Shown piece by piece: positions 16,336 through 24,949 of a stretch of 64,000 nucleotides of DNA. This DNA is from CPC320 sp002336405 (GTDB lineage: Bacteria > Pseudomonadota > Alphaproteobacteria > Rhodobacterales > Rhodobacteraceae), in contig CASIAN010000038.1 in NCBI GenBank assembly GCA_949372595.1, positions 15,110-79,109 on the forward strand, read 5' to 3'. Below the pieces are notes generated by a model, which made no database searches, had not been told where the DNA came from, and saw only the letters and a list, made by a program, of their open reading frames with translations. Every line of letters starts with the position of its first letter. Within the stretch, counting starts at the first letter, position 1. Both the position numbers and the translations under genes were made by a program.

Positions 16336-18546
16336 TTAAGAATGAATGGTTGAGACCTCAATCTCTGCAAGGATGTCAGCAATAACACTCATTGAGATCG
16401 GTTTCAGAATACAACCATTCATCCCCTCATTCTGAAATTTCTCACGGTCTTGATGATTTGCATGAGCCGTCAGCGCATAGATTGGTGTCGTTTTATTATA
16501 GGTGCTTTCCCCCCTGATTTTCGCTGTGGCAACAATGCCATCCATATTTGGCATGCTGATGTCCATCAAAATCAAATCATAAAGCCGCTGGTTGGCCTCA
16601 CTTAAACCTAATAACCCGTCATCTGCAGTCTGCACATTGTGACCGAGGGTGTTCAATATTTCTGTGGTGACAAATTTGTTAATTTCATTGTCTTCAACTA
16701 ATAAAATTTCATAAGGTCGTTCATTCTTAACAGACAATGCCTGAGACGGCGTCGAAATGTCCAACGCGCTGGGAGCAGCGGCATTTGGCAAAGGAATCCA
16801 AATCCAAAAAACACTGCCAGCTTCGGGTGTGCTTTTAACACCTATTTCACCACCCATCTTGTTCACCAAGCGCTTGGTAATACCAAGCCCTAGACCAGTA
16901 CCTTCACTTTTACGGGTCAGCGAGTTGTCCACTGTATAAAAATCTTCAAATATGTGTGTGATGTCTTGCTCTGAAATCCCGATGCCTTGATCAATCACTC
17001 TGAATTCGATTATGCCCTCAGAATTTGGGTGTGCGCGCTGTGCCACTTCGAGGGTAATCTGGCTATTTTGGGAATATTTAATCGCATTCCCCAATAAATT
17101 TGAAAAAATTTGCCGGAGACGAGTCTTATCCCCTAAAACAAATTTTGGCCCCTGCAATGCACAGGACAAAACCAGCTTATTTCCAAATTTCATAGCCGCC
17201 CCATCAAGGCTCAGAAGCAGTTCCTCCAACATTCCGGGCAAATCAAAAGGCCGCGGGTCAAGCGTAACTTTACCAGACTCAAAGCTGGACAGATCAAGAA
17301 CATCATTGACACGGGTCAACAGTAAATCACCAGAAAAACGCATAGCATCGATATATGATTTCTGCTTGTCCGACAGATCTGGCCGTGCCAGCAGGTCCAG
17401 CGACCCCAATATCCCGTTTAAAGGTGTTCGCATTTCATGGCTCATCACAGCGATAAACTTTGACTTGGCGCGCTCACTGGCTTGGGCGGCATCGCGGGCA
17501 TGAATAATCTGATTTTGGACATCAACTTGCTCGGATATGTCACGGATATAATAAACCAGCCAAGCTTCCTGCGACGCAGTGTTCACTGTCTCCAAGCTGA
17601 ACTCGATCATAAATTCACGACCTAATTTATCTTTGCCAGGTGCCTGCAAACGGACCTGATCTCTTTTGCTTTCTGGCAGTTTGGACATATGCTGCACTAT
17701 GCCAGACCTGACGCCTGCGCGATCAGATTCTGGGATAATCAGGTCGCAGATGTTCTGAGACAACACCTCTGCCCTTGCATATCCAAATATTCTTTCCACC
17801 ACGTCATTGCATTCGGTAATGCTGCCTTCCGCATTGGTGACGATCACAGCGTCAAGAGAACCCTCTAACATCGCACCAAGCTTTGCAGAGGCAGCTTTTG
17901 CCTCAAGTTCTCGCTGTTGCAGTTTGCGGACAAGTTTTATCAGATACATGATTAATACGCCTGCAAAAAGGATCAGGGCCAAGGTGGCCATTCCAAGACG
18001 ATACAGCATGGAGGTGATCGCCGTGCGTTCAGAAAAGGCCAGTGCCGAGAAATATTTGATGCCATACAAAGTCATTTTACGCGTGCTTGACCGCAGCTCT
18101 CTTGCCCCCACAACAAGGTTGGGAAGAGCGGGTTTTAATTGCTTATCCGAAACATCAATAAGTGGTGCCGCAAATGCCAGGTATGCGTTCACCTCAGCCA
18201 ATGAACTGTTGAAGGCCGAAGATAATTTTAAATCACTATAATTCGAACTGTTGCTGACCGAATGAACCCAACTGTAAAAAAGATCAAAATAGAGTCGGAG
18301 CGCAATAAGGTCCGGGTTTTGCGTCCCTTTACTGTCCAGCAAAGCAGTATAGTATTTTAAATACTGCACTTCGACTTGGGATAAATTATGCTGCCGGTTA
18401 TCTGATGGCACTTTTTGCAGTTTTTCCAGACACCGAATGGTCTCTGCTGCAATTGCCATGACAATTATCAGGGCCACGGCAAGACCAACTGACGCGCAGG
18501 CAAACCGAATTTGACGGCCAAAACGTAAAAATGACAGTATTTGCAT
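16336..18546 (-). CDS. Hybrid sensor histidine kinase/response regulator
   Basis: Membrane-bound hybrid kinase of 736 residues. Order: TM1 (about 14-35), periplasmic helical sensor (36-182), TM2 (about 184-204), PAS domain (about 224-340), HisKA with phospho-histidine H370 in MSHEMRTPLNG, HATPase with N-box N487 (NLLGNAIKYS) and G-box GTGLGLG (549-555), then a receiver domain with phospho-acceptor D662 (LILMDISMPNMDG) and K715. No HPt or output domain, so it needs a separate phosphotransfer partner that is not in the window. It lies 45 bp downstream of the molybdopterin-fold gene, probably in one operon, which suggests that protein feeds its periplasmic sensor. Confidence 0.93.
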   Translation of the reverse strand: MQILSFLRFGRQIRFACASVGLAVALIIVMAIAAETIRCLEKLQKVPSDNRQHNLSQVEVQYLKYYTALLDSKGTQNPDLIALRLYFDLFYSWVHSVSNSSNYSDLKLSSAFNSSLAEVNAYLAFAAPLIDVSDKQLKPALPNLVVGARELRSSTRKMTLYGIKYFSALAFSERTAITSMLYRLGMATLALILFAGVLIMYLIKLVRKLQQRELEAKAASAKLGAMLEGSLDAVIVTNAEGSITECNDVVERIFGYARAEVLSQNICDLIIPESDRAGVRSGIVQHMSKLPESKRDQVRLQAPGKDKLGREFMIEFSLETVNTASQEAWLVYYIRDISEQVDVQNQIIHARDAAQASERAKSKFIAVMSHEMRTPLNGILGSLDLLARPDLSDKQKSYIDAMRFSGDLLLTRVNDVLDLSSFESGKVTLDPRPFDLPGMLEELLLSLDGAAMKFGNKLVLSCALQGPKFVLGDKTRLRQIFSNLLGNAIKYSQNSQITLEVAQRAHPNSEGIIEFRVIDQGIGISEQDITHIFEDFYTVDNSLTRKSEGTGLGLGITKRLVNKMGGEIGVKSTPEAGSVFWIWIPLPNAAAPSALDISTPSQALSVKNERPYEILLVEDNEINKFVTTEILNTLGHNVQTADDGLLGLSEANQRLYDLILMDISMPNMDGIVATAKIRGESTYNKTTPIYALTAHANHQDREKFQNEGMNGCILKPISMSVIADILAEIEVSTIHS

Positions 18547-18591
18547 ACTCTGTTATCACCCTCTTTCGACTTTCCATAAATAGGTGGCCAA

Positions 18592-19125
18592 TTATTGTGC
18601 TATGATTTTCCACAACGACCAGACGCTGCGTGCGTAGATTTCTTCTGTCTGAAATTTTTTATTTTCATCGTAAGGATAAACAATCCACAAAGGCCCTTTT
18701 TCACGCACTGTCATTCGGTTTCCGTTGTTTAAATAAGCAACAATCGGTCCGCCGGGGAGAGCATCTGTCATGGGTAAGTCAAAATAATATTCGTCCAGAG
18801 CTATCGCGTGCAGCACGTTTCCCTTAATCTCAAGATGCTTTATCAACTCCGAAAGCTCAACACCGGTGAAGGTTTGGTTCTCTGCCGTCCAAATCGTAGA
18901 CGTTGTAAATTTGGTTGCAGGCAGCAACATCAGATCAGCAAGCGTGAACTTAGACAGAACTGTGAGATGGGTTTGTTTGTCTTCGTGCTCAACCGTCAAC
19001 ACCACCTGAGACGCAGTAGATGAGGTGCCAGCCAACGACATGGCGAAAAACAACCCGTTCCCAGGCCCCAAGAGTAACAAGAACATGAAAAGATTTATTA
19101 GCCTAAACTTTAAGTTCATTATCAT
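18592..19125 (-). CDS. Exported molybdopterin-binding-fold (SUOX/YedY-like) protein without cysteine
   Basis: A 177-residue protein with an N-terminal hydrophobic segment (about 9-33), probably a signal peptide. The body resembles the small oxidoreductase molybdopterin-binding domain: TLADLMLLPATKF, TAENQTFTGVELSELI, AIALDEYYFDLP and GPLWIVYPYD. It contains no cysteine, so it lacks the thiolate that ligates molybdenum in sulfite oxidase and YedY; catalysis by that route is not possible. Located directly upstream of the hybrid kinase gene, it is probably a periplasmic sensory partner rather than an enzyme. Family call is by eye. Confidence 0.7.
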   Translation of the reverse strand: MIMNLKFRLINLFMFLLLLGPGNGLFFAMSLAGTSSTASQVVLTVEHEDKQTHLTVLSKFTLADLMLLPATKFTTSTIWTAENQTFTGVELSELIKHLEIKGNVLHAIALDEYYFDLPMTDALPGGPIVAYLNNGNRMTVREKGPLWIVYPYDENKKFQTEEIYARSVWSLWKIIAQ

Positions 19126-20169
19126 TCCTTACCAAACCAATAAACAAACAAAGACTTGTCTTTAATCTCAATTTTAAATCGTAGTTTACGGCAGTTGACT
19201 TCATCCATTCCGCAACTTGACAAAGCACACAGACATCGAAACTAAAAATTACAGCACTCACCAATCTATACTTTAGGTGCCATAAAACTATAATTGGCGC
19301 AACATACATCACTTAAATATTTGACCAAACTTTAGGTTATAATCGTTTTTATACAACACATTCATCCAAGGCGATAGTTATTCACCTCTGCACAACCTTA
19401 AATTAAGCAAAATCCTGACCACAGGAGTTGCAGGGGTCAGACTGATTCACCATCTCCATTAAACAAGAAAGCCCCAAAAGCACAGTTTTCGTAAAACCTG
19501 CCAATTCAACACTGACCTTTACAATTTTGTGAAACAAAAAAGTGGCTAAAACAGCTCTGAACTTATGAGTGTCTATCGATATGTTTGAGCACTGAAGCCA
19601 CATATGACACGTGCGTCATTCCCACATGCAGTCTGTTGTGGGCCGCGCGTACGCCTCCTACTTTTCGCAAGAAGTCGCCTGAACATAGCGATAGCAGGGT
19701 ATGCACATCATCTCTTAGTATCTTTTTCATCAAAGCTGAAATTACTGGCCTGTGAATCAAGCGCGACGTGTGCCTCCCCTCAAAAGTAGTCCGCCCCTAT
19801 AGTTAGGAAAGCGGAGGACCAGAGATGGCTTCATAGCAAACATTGCTCGAAAAAGACCCAAAACCAAACTGGGACAAGACCAGTCCGTCTTTCTAATCAG
19901 TAGATTTACCTTAACAAATAGTCCGAAATCCTAAGACCACCTCTGCACAGCGTGGCCATATTATATCGACCACCTTGCCTAATCCAAACTTAAAAACAAC
20001 GTAACCGACAAACAATGCCAGACATTCCTAACGGGTGCGTGGCACATTAAGAAACATTTCCAAAGCAAAAATTCCAGGTGTTTCCGTGCAGTCCGGTTTT
20101 TTAAAACACCAGAACTACGGCGCCGCACTCTGGGTCTTGGGTCGCGATTGTGTCTCAGAGCCTAACGGC
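19126..20169. other. AT-rich intergenic region of about 1 kb, no gene recognised
   Basis: Spacer between the two minus-strand operons. Short open frames occur on both strands, but none carries a ribosome site or recognisable domain. A C-rich patch followed by AAAGCGGAGGACCAGAG-ATG near 19800 looks like a gene or insertion-element start, but the frame stops after three codons. It could be debris of a lost gene. Confidence 0.45.
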
Positions 20170-21213
20170 CTAGGGCTGCAGGATCGCATTTTCCCACTCG
20201 TTCAAAAATTGACGTTTTTTCAGTTTATCCAGATACACCAGTAAGCCTGGTCCCATCCGGATTGGCCGCAACGATGTATTGGACGCCAGCGGATCGCGGT
20301 TTATGTCAGGAAAGGGATAGTTGTCTGTGGTCTCATCCAACCATGCCGCACGGATCAAATGATCGATGAATTGACCCGCAAGGGCCGGCCTTTGCGCCGT
20401 CGTCGGGATCAGAGCGGTGCGCAGCATTACCGTGGTGAAGTCTTGGGGTGTAATAATATGGATATTCGCTTTTGCATCCCGGCGCGCCATGGCGTAGCTG
20501 CCCAATACGTTATAGGCCACTGCAATTTTGCCGCTGCTCACATCGTCAATCATCGCGCCAGAACAACAATAGAGCTGAATATCAAGATGCCCCATCACCT
20601 CAGCGAGGCGCCAGAAGGTTTCCGAAGTACGGGCATCCTGAGTGGCAAAGAGATACCCCAAGCCACTGCTGCGCACATCATATGTGCCGACCCGCCCCCG
20701 AAACAGGTCTGGGTGATCACGTAATACCGAAATTAGATCCTGTCGGGTCTGTGGCACCGGCAGATTGGCAAAGGCCTTGGCCGAAAGCACTATTGCTGCT
20801 GGCTCTTGCGTAAAGGCAAATACATGATCGCGCCATTTACCCCACTCAGGTAACAAGTTGGTTTCAGTCGATCGATGCGCCAGCGCAAAGCCATCATTGG
20901 CCAGTTTGGTCTGCAGATCCATCGCACTGGATACAGCAATATCATATGGGGCTTGCTCGTCCTGCAACGCCCGCATTAATTCGGTTGAGCTGACCGCATG
21001 GTAGGTCACCGCAACCTTGGGGTTTTCAGCCTGGAAACTCAGGATTAAAGGCGCAAAAAGGTCAATATCCGCCGTCGATAAAATGCGCAGTGTTACGGGC
21101 TGTGCGGCCTTGCTCGCAAAGTTTTGCCGATGCTCAATCTCGAAGCTATGGGCCAATGGGGCCACACAAACAGCAGCGGCTGCTAGGACAAGGGAAACGA
21201 TATTGAGACGCAT
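20170..21213 (-). CDS. Periplasmic substrate-binding protein (type 2, AfuA/FbpA-like), partner of TctE
   Basis: A 347-residue exported binding protein. The signal peptide is residues 1-23 (ending APLAHSF), followed by a type 2 periplasmic binding fold (VTLRILSTADIDLFAPLILSFQAENPKVAVTYHAV) of the kind seen in Fe3+/thiamine-type ABC receptors. Its start lies inside the histidine kinase gene (31-bp overlap) and there are no permease or ATPase genes, so it is probably a co-receptor of the sensor kinase. Two adjacent cysteines (LYCCSG) are unusual for the fold. Third gene of the tctD-tctE operon. Confidence 0.82.
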   Translation of the reverse strand: MRLNIVSLVLAAAAVCVAPLAHSFEIEHRQNFASKAAQPVTLRILSTADIDLFAPLILSFQAENPKVAVTYHAVSSTELMRALQDEQAPYDIAVSSAMDLQTKLANDGFALAHRSTETNLLPEWGKWRDHVFAFTQEPAAIVLSAKAFANLPVPQTRQDLISVLRDHPDLFRGRVGTYDVRSSGLGYLFATQDARTSETFWRLAEVMGHLDIQLYCCSGAMIDDVSSGKIAVAYNVLGSYAMARRDAKANIHIITPQDFTTVMLRTALIPTTAQRPALAGQFIDHLIRAAWLDETTDNYPFPDINRDPLASNTSLRPIRMGPGLLVYLDKLKKRQFLNEWENAILQP

Positions 21214-22568
21214 GCGCCAACTCCATCTGCATTGTTTGCAATTTTAAGATCACCGCCATGGGCACGCGCCACCTCGTCTGCGATGGTCAGGCCAAGGCCG
21301 GACCCAACGATCCCGGCAACATTACTACCACGAGCAAACCGCTTGGTCAGCCCCGCGGCGCCAGTTTGCGGGAACCCAAGCCCCTGATCATGAAACGACA
21401 AGATCACCCAAGGTGTCTGACGAACCAATTCCACTGAAACCCGGCTGTCCATAGGAGAGTATTTAATCGCATTGTCCAACAAATTGCGCACTGCGTTCTG
21501 GATTAGGATGGCATCACCCGAAATTTTCGCAGGGTCATTTTCATTGTATGTGAGGTCAATATCTTTCAATTCAGCCACGGCTTTAAGCCGGTCAACGGTC
21601 TCGCCAACCAAAGCAGCCAAATCAATCTGGCTCTGTTCAAGATGATCAGTGCGAAAAGTAACCATCGCATGATCCAAAAGCTGCCCCGCTGCCCGCGAAC
21701 TGTCATCAATCGCCCGGATCATTTCTTTCAGTGAGGCGCGGTTTTCATCTTTTTCGACCCGGCGCAGGGTAATTTCTGCTTGCGCCCGAACCGTGGCCAG
21801 TGGTGTACGCACACGGTGTGCGGCTTCTGCGATAAAATCCTCAGATCGGGTCAACGATATTTTCAGTCGTTCAATAAACTGGTTAAGTGATTTCACCAGT
21901 GGCACCATTTCAGCGGGAACTCTGTCGGTGACTGGACGCAAATCCCTTGGCCCCCGCCGTGACACCGCGCTTGCCAACCGCCTCAGCGGCCCAACCGTGG
22001 ATTGCGCTGAAAACAAAGCAAGTACTGCCGAAATAGCAAAAAAACCACCTCCAAACAACATTGCCATACGCGAGATTTCTTCCAGTGTCTGATCCTGACC
22101 ATTGCGGGTTTGCGCCACCGAGACCCGCAACTCCACCGGCTGGTTCTCCAAAGCCAACCGCCTTGAGGCGGTCACCATACGGATTTCCCGATCTTGATAT
22201 ATCTCAGTACTGAATATCGGACTGCCGGTATTTTTGACTGACGCCGGGTTCGGCAGATCATCATATCCGGTCAGAAAGACACTATTTTTATCAATACGGT
22301 AAAAAACACGGTCATCACTAAGGTTGCTCAGCATGGAAAACGCTGAATAGGGGATATCAACAATAAGTTCGCCTTGCTGAATTGCCGAGGCATCTAATAT
22401 CGACGTCACCGAGGCCATCAAGATGTTATCTTGCGACTGCTCGGCCAGCTGTTGGGCAAAACTTCGGACTATAAACACCAACAGAAGCGTCAAAAGAGCA
22501 GCATTGCTCAGCAATTGTAGGGAAAGCCGTCGACGAATTGATCCCGTGGCCTTAAGCTCGGCACTCAT
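21183..22568 (-). CDS. tctE: TctE-like sensor histidine kinase
   Basis: Membrane sensor kinase of 461 residues. TM1 (about 19-37), periplasmic sensor (about 40-165), TM2 (about 168-188), HAMP-like linker, HisKA with H251 in AEAAHRVRTPLA, and HATPase with N-box NAVRNLLDNAIKYS and G-box VGSGLGLTIADEVA. The H-box reads HRVRTP instead of the common HELRTP, a variation seen in TctE-type kinases. Overlaps the response regulator gene by 4 bp and the binding-protein gene by 31 bp. It is divergent from tctCBA, so it probably controls that transporter. Confidence 0.9.
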   Translation of the reverse strand: MSAELKATGSIRRRLSLQLLSNAALLTLLLVFIVRSFAQQLAEQSQDNILMASVTSILDASAIQQGELIVDIPYSAFSMLSNLSDDRVFYRIDKNSVFLTGYDDLPNPASVKNTGSPIFSTEIYQDREIRMVTASRRLALENQPVELRVSVAQTRNGQDQTLEEISRMAMLFGGGFFAISAVLALFSAQSTVGPLRRLASAVSRRGPRDLRPVTDRVPAEMVPLVKSLNQFIERLKISLTRSEDFIAEAAHRVRTPLATVRAQAEITLRRVEKDENRASLKEMIRAIDDSSRAAGQLLDHAMVTFRTDHLEQSQIDLAALVGETVDRLKAVAELKDIDLTYNENDPAKISGDAILIQNAVRNLLDNAIKYSPMDSRVSVELVRQTPWVILSFHDQGLGFPQTGAAGLTKRFARGSNVAGIVGSGLGLTIADEVARAHGGDLKIANNADGVGACVSISFPLS

Positions 22569-23230
22569 GCGAGGCTTAGCCGGTAACCCAACCCTCGCAC
22601 TGTTATGATCCGCACGTTGCTGCCTTCGATGTGCTTGCGCAACCTAGCCACATAGACTTCGATCGCATTTTCCGACACGTCTTCGTCGTAGGAAAACAGC
22701 CGGTCCACCAACTTAGACTTTGAGAAAATCTGCTCTGGGGCGTTAAAGAATACCTCAAGCAAGCGCAGTTCTTTATTGCGCAGGGCCGTGGCTGTGCCGT
22801 TCAACGTGACGGTGCCCGCTAAGGCGTCAAAGTCCACATTTCCGAATCGCTTACAATTGCTTGCCCCCCCGCCCTGACGTCGCAAAACAGCTCGGCATCG
22901 GGCCTCTAATTCAGAAAAATCAAACGGTTTGGTGATATAATCATCTGCCCCCAAGTCTAAAACACCAACCCTATCAGACACCTCAGAACGCGCGGTTAAA
23001 ACAATCACAGGTGTTTTTCCCGCACCGGCACGATAGCGTCGCAAAAACCGTCGACCATCCCCGTCCGGCAGCATAATATCAAGCAATATCAGGTCGTAAG
23101 TCGTTGCCGCCACATGCTCAGACGCGAGGGATAAATTGCCTGCATGATCGACGATATGACTATCCAGAGACAACCGATCACAGATTGCTTTGGCCAGTTG
23201 TTCATTGTCTTCTACCAGAAGAAACCGCAT
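22565..23230 (-). CDS. tctD: TctD-like OmpR-family response regulator
   Basis: Response regulator of 221 residues: receiver domain with phospho-acceptor D51 (LILLDIMLPDGDG) and conserved K near 101 (YITKPFDF), followed by an OmpR-type winged helix (about 125-221; NKELRLLEVF and VEVYVARLRKHI-like C-terminus). First gene of the sensory operon. Direct repeats at an 11-bp period upstream of this gene and of tctC are probable binding sites. Presumed to activate the tricarboxylate transporter operon when TctE is triggered. Confidence 0.92.
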   Translation of the reverse strand: MRFLLVEDNEQLAKAICDRLSLDSHIVDHAGNLSLASEHVAATTYDLILLDIMLPDGDGRRFLRRYRAGAGKTPVIVLTARSEVSDRVGVLDLGADDYITKPFDFSELEARCRAVLRRQGGGASNCKRFGNVDFDALAGTVTLNGTATALRNKELRLLEVFFNAPEQIFSKSKLVDRLFSYDEDVSENAIEVYVARLRKHIEGSNVRIITVRGLGYRLSLA

Positions 23231-23256
23231 GTGCGTTAGGCCCCGCTTAGGTGGCG

Positions 23257-23278
23257 TGACAGTTTGGTGTCAGCTTAC
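23257..23278. promoter_or_regulatory. Direct repeat pair near the tctD promoter (probable TctD site)
   Basis: TGACAGTTTGG followed at once by TGTCAGCTTAC: two 11-bp half-sites in tandem sharing TGWCAG-TT, 27 bp upstream of the tctD start. OmpR-family dimers bind such head-to-tail repeats about one helical turn apart. Confidence 0.6.
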
Positions 23279-23455
23279 TTTGTTATTTACCCCTCATGGC
23301 CGCGAAACCGTGCACATGTCAAATGCAAGGCGAATATGACAATTTCAAATCTTGGGCGTTGGCCCGTATTAATGGCAGAAGCAAGGTGATCGATCAGGAA
23401 ATTTTTCGACGTTTAAATCCTCTTAGAAACCAGAGCTTTCATTTTATTTCGACTG

Positions 23456-23477
23456 TGTCAGGTTTATGTCAGGTTCA
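23456..23477. promoter_or_regulatory. Direct repeat pair upstream of tctC (probable TctD site)
   Basis: TGTCAGGTTTA followed at once by TGTCAGGTTCA: 10 of 11 positions identical and an exact 11-bp period, 69 bp before the tctC start. Matches the pair at 23257-23278, consistent with one regulator serving both divergent promoters. Confidence 0.68.
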
Positions 23478-23498
23478 TCGGCTAGATGTTACTATGTA

Positions 23499-23524
23499 AA
23501 CCGATTTATCAAACTTAATCGGTT
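23499..23524. promoter_or_regulatory. Inverted repeat just upstream of the tctC ribosome site
   Basis: AACCGATT (23499-23506) and AATCGGTT (23517-23524) form a perfect 8-bp inverted repeat with a 10-bp loop, ending ten bases before the GGAGG of tctC. It could be an operator for a second regulator or an mRNA hairpin in the leader. Confidence 0.5.
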
Positions 23525-23545
23525 AAGTTTTTGGGAGGAAATAAC

Positions 23546-24508
23546 TTGAAGATGATTTCAAAAATGGCCACCGCGGCCATACTGACGGTTGGCCTAGCAG
23601 GACAATCGTTTGCAGCCGAATGTATCGCGCCGGCGAATCCGGGCGGAGGTTGGGATTTTACCTGCCGCAGCATTACAAAAATTATGAATGATATTGGTGC
23701 GGTTGATGGGGCCATTCAAGTCACCAACATGGCTGGCGGTGGCGGAGGCTTAGCTTACACGCATGTGGTGAACGAGCGCAACGAAGATGCCGATTTGATC
23801 GTCGCCGCTTCAACGGCCACCGCAACGCGCTTGGCACAAAATGCGTATTCAGGAATGACCGCAGATCAAGTGCGGTTCTTGGGCGCTATTGGCGCGGATC
23901 CCGGTGTGATTGTTGTGGGCAAGGATTCACCTTATCAAAACCTGAATGAACTATTAGATGCGGTGATAAAAGATCCATCAAAGCATGCTTTTGCAGGCGG
24001 TTCTGCGGCAGGTGGATATGACCATTTAAAAGTTCTGATGGCGCTAAAGCGCAAGGGTTTTACCGACATTCGAAAAATTAAATATATCGGTGTTGATGGG
24101 GATGCAGATGCGATCACGCAGACAATTGGTGGCTTTACGGCCGCGATGACCGGTGACATTTCTGGCGTGGTTGGTTTTATCAAATCTGGTGATGTGCGGG
24201 TGTTGGCCTCTTTCACCGATGAGCGGATCCCCGGCTTTGAAGATATCCCGACTGCCAAAGAGCAAGGTATTGACGTTGTTGCCGTAAACTGGCGTGGCTT
24301 ATACACACCAAAAGGTGCTTCGGAAACGTCTTACAAGGCTTGGACAGAGGCCCTGCGTAAAGTAGGAGCCTCAGCCGAGTGGAAAGAAGCTATGATGGCT
24401 AATGGACTTGCTCCTTTCAACAAAGTTGGTTCGAATTTCCAATCCTATGTAGATGGTGTGATCGATGAAGTGCGCGCCATGTCCGTTGAACTGGGTGTTA
24501 TGAAATAA
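23546..24508 (+). CDS. tctC: Tripartite tricarboxylate transporter substrate-binding protein TctC
   Basis: Periplasmic receptor of a TTT-family secondary transporter. The signal peptide ends near GQSFA, followed by CIAPANPGGGWDFTCRS, the family's ligand-entry PGGGWD motif, and later VAVNWRGLYTPKG. About 320 residues. TTG 23546 is chosen because GGAGG lies 7 bp upstream; ATG 23552 is the alternative and TTG 23531 precedes the ribosome site. Stop overlaps the tctB start (TAATG). The ligand is a carboxylate, not identifiable from sequence. Confidence 0.93.
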   Translation: MKMISKMATAAILTVGLAGQSFAAECIAPANPGGGWDFTCRSITKIMNDIGAVDGAIQVTNMAGGGGGLAYTHVVNERNEDADLIVAASTATATRLAQNAYSGMTADQVRFLGAIGADPGVIVVGKDSPYQNLNELLDAVIKDPSKHAFAGGSAAGGYDHLKVLMALKRKGFTDIRKIKYIGVDGDADAITQTIGGFTAAMTGDISGVVGFIKSGDVRVLASFTDERIPGFEDIPTAKEQGIDVVAVNWRGLYTPKGASETSYKAWTEALRKVGASAEWKEAMMANGLAPFNKVGSNFQSYVDGVIDEVRAMSVELGVMK

Positions 24509-24945
24509 TGTCAGACCGGATAACCGGGTTTGTCGTTGCTGTACTGGCGCTTGCATTTTTCGCAAGCGCCAGTCAGTTAGAACAGCCATTTTTTGCAGAT
24601 CCTCTGGGGCCAAAAGCTTTCCCGATGGTGGTTGCAGGAGTGGCAATGGTAGCCGCTATATTGATGATCATTAAACCCGATGCCGAACCAAATTGGCCAG
24701 CCTTTGCCGTTTTGGGGCGCATTGCCATCGCTACCCTTATTCTAGTGATATACGCCTATGGTTTAAAACCGCTTGGGTTTTTGCTACCAACGGCGCTGGC
24801 GGCGGGGGCCGTCTCTTATCAAATTGATCCCAAATTCAGCAATGCAGCAAAAATCGGCATTGGTCTTTCGGGTGGTCTTTTTGTTATTTTTAAATTTGGT
24901 TTGGGGCTTAGCTTATTCGCCTTGCCACGCTGGATGATGGGATAA
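24508..24945 (+). CDS. tctB: Tripartite tricarboxylate transporter small membrane subunit TctB
   Basis: Small four-helix membrane subunit of the TTT transporter, 145 residues, with helices near 5-23, 40-58, 70-105 and 112-138. The conserved LGPKAFPMVVAG stretch after helix 1 is typical. It overlaps tctC by one base and ends four bases before tctA, so the three subunits are translated as a unit. Confidence 0.92.
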   Translation: MSDRITGFVVAVLALAFFASASQLEQPFFADPLGPKAFPMVVAGVAMVAAILMIIKPDAEPNWPAFAVLGRIAIATLILVIYAYGLKPLGFLLPTALAAGAVSYQIDPKFSNAAKIGIGLSGGLFVIFKFGLGLSLFALPRWMMG

Positions 24946-24949
24946 AGAC

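Noticed and set aside
19780..19840. Insertion-element end or OrfA start near AAAGCGGAGGACC
   Set aside because: The sequence looks like a ribosome site, but the following frame stops after three codons and no inverted partner was found.
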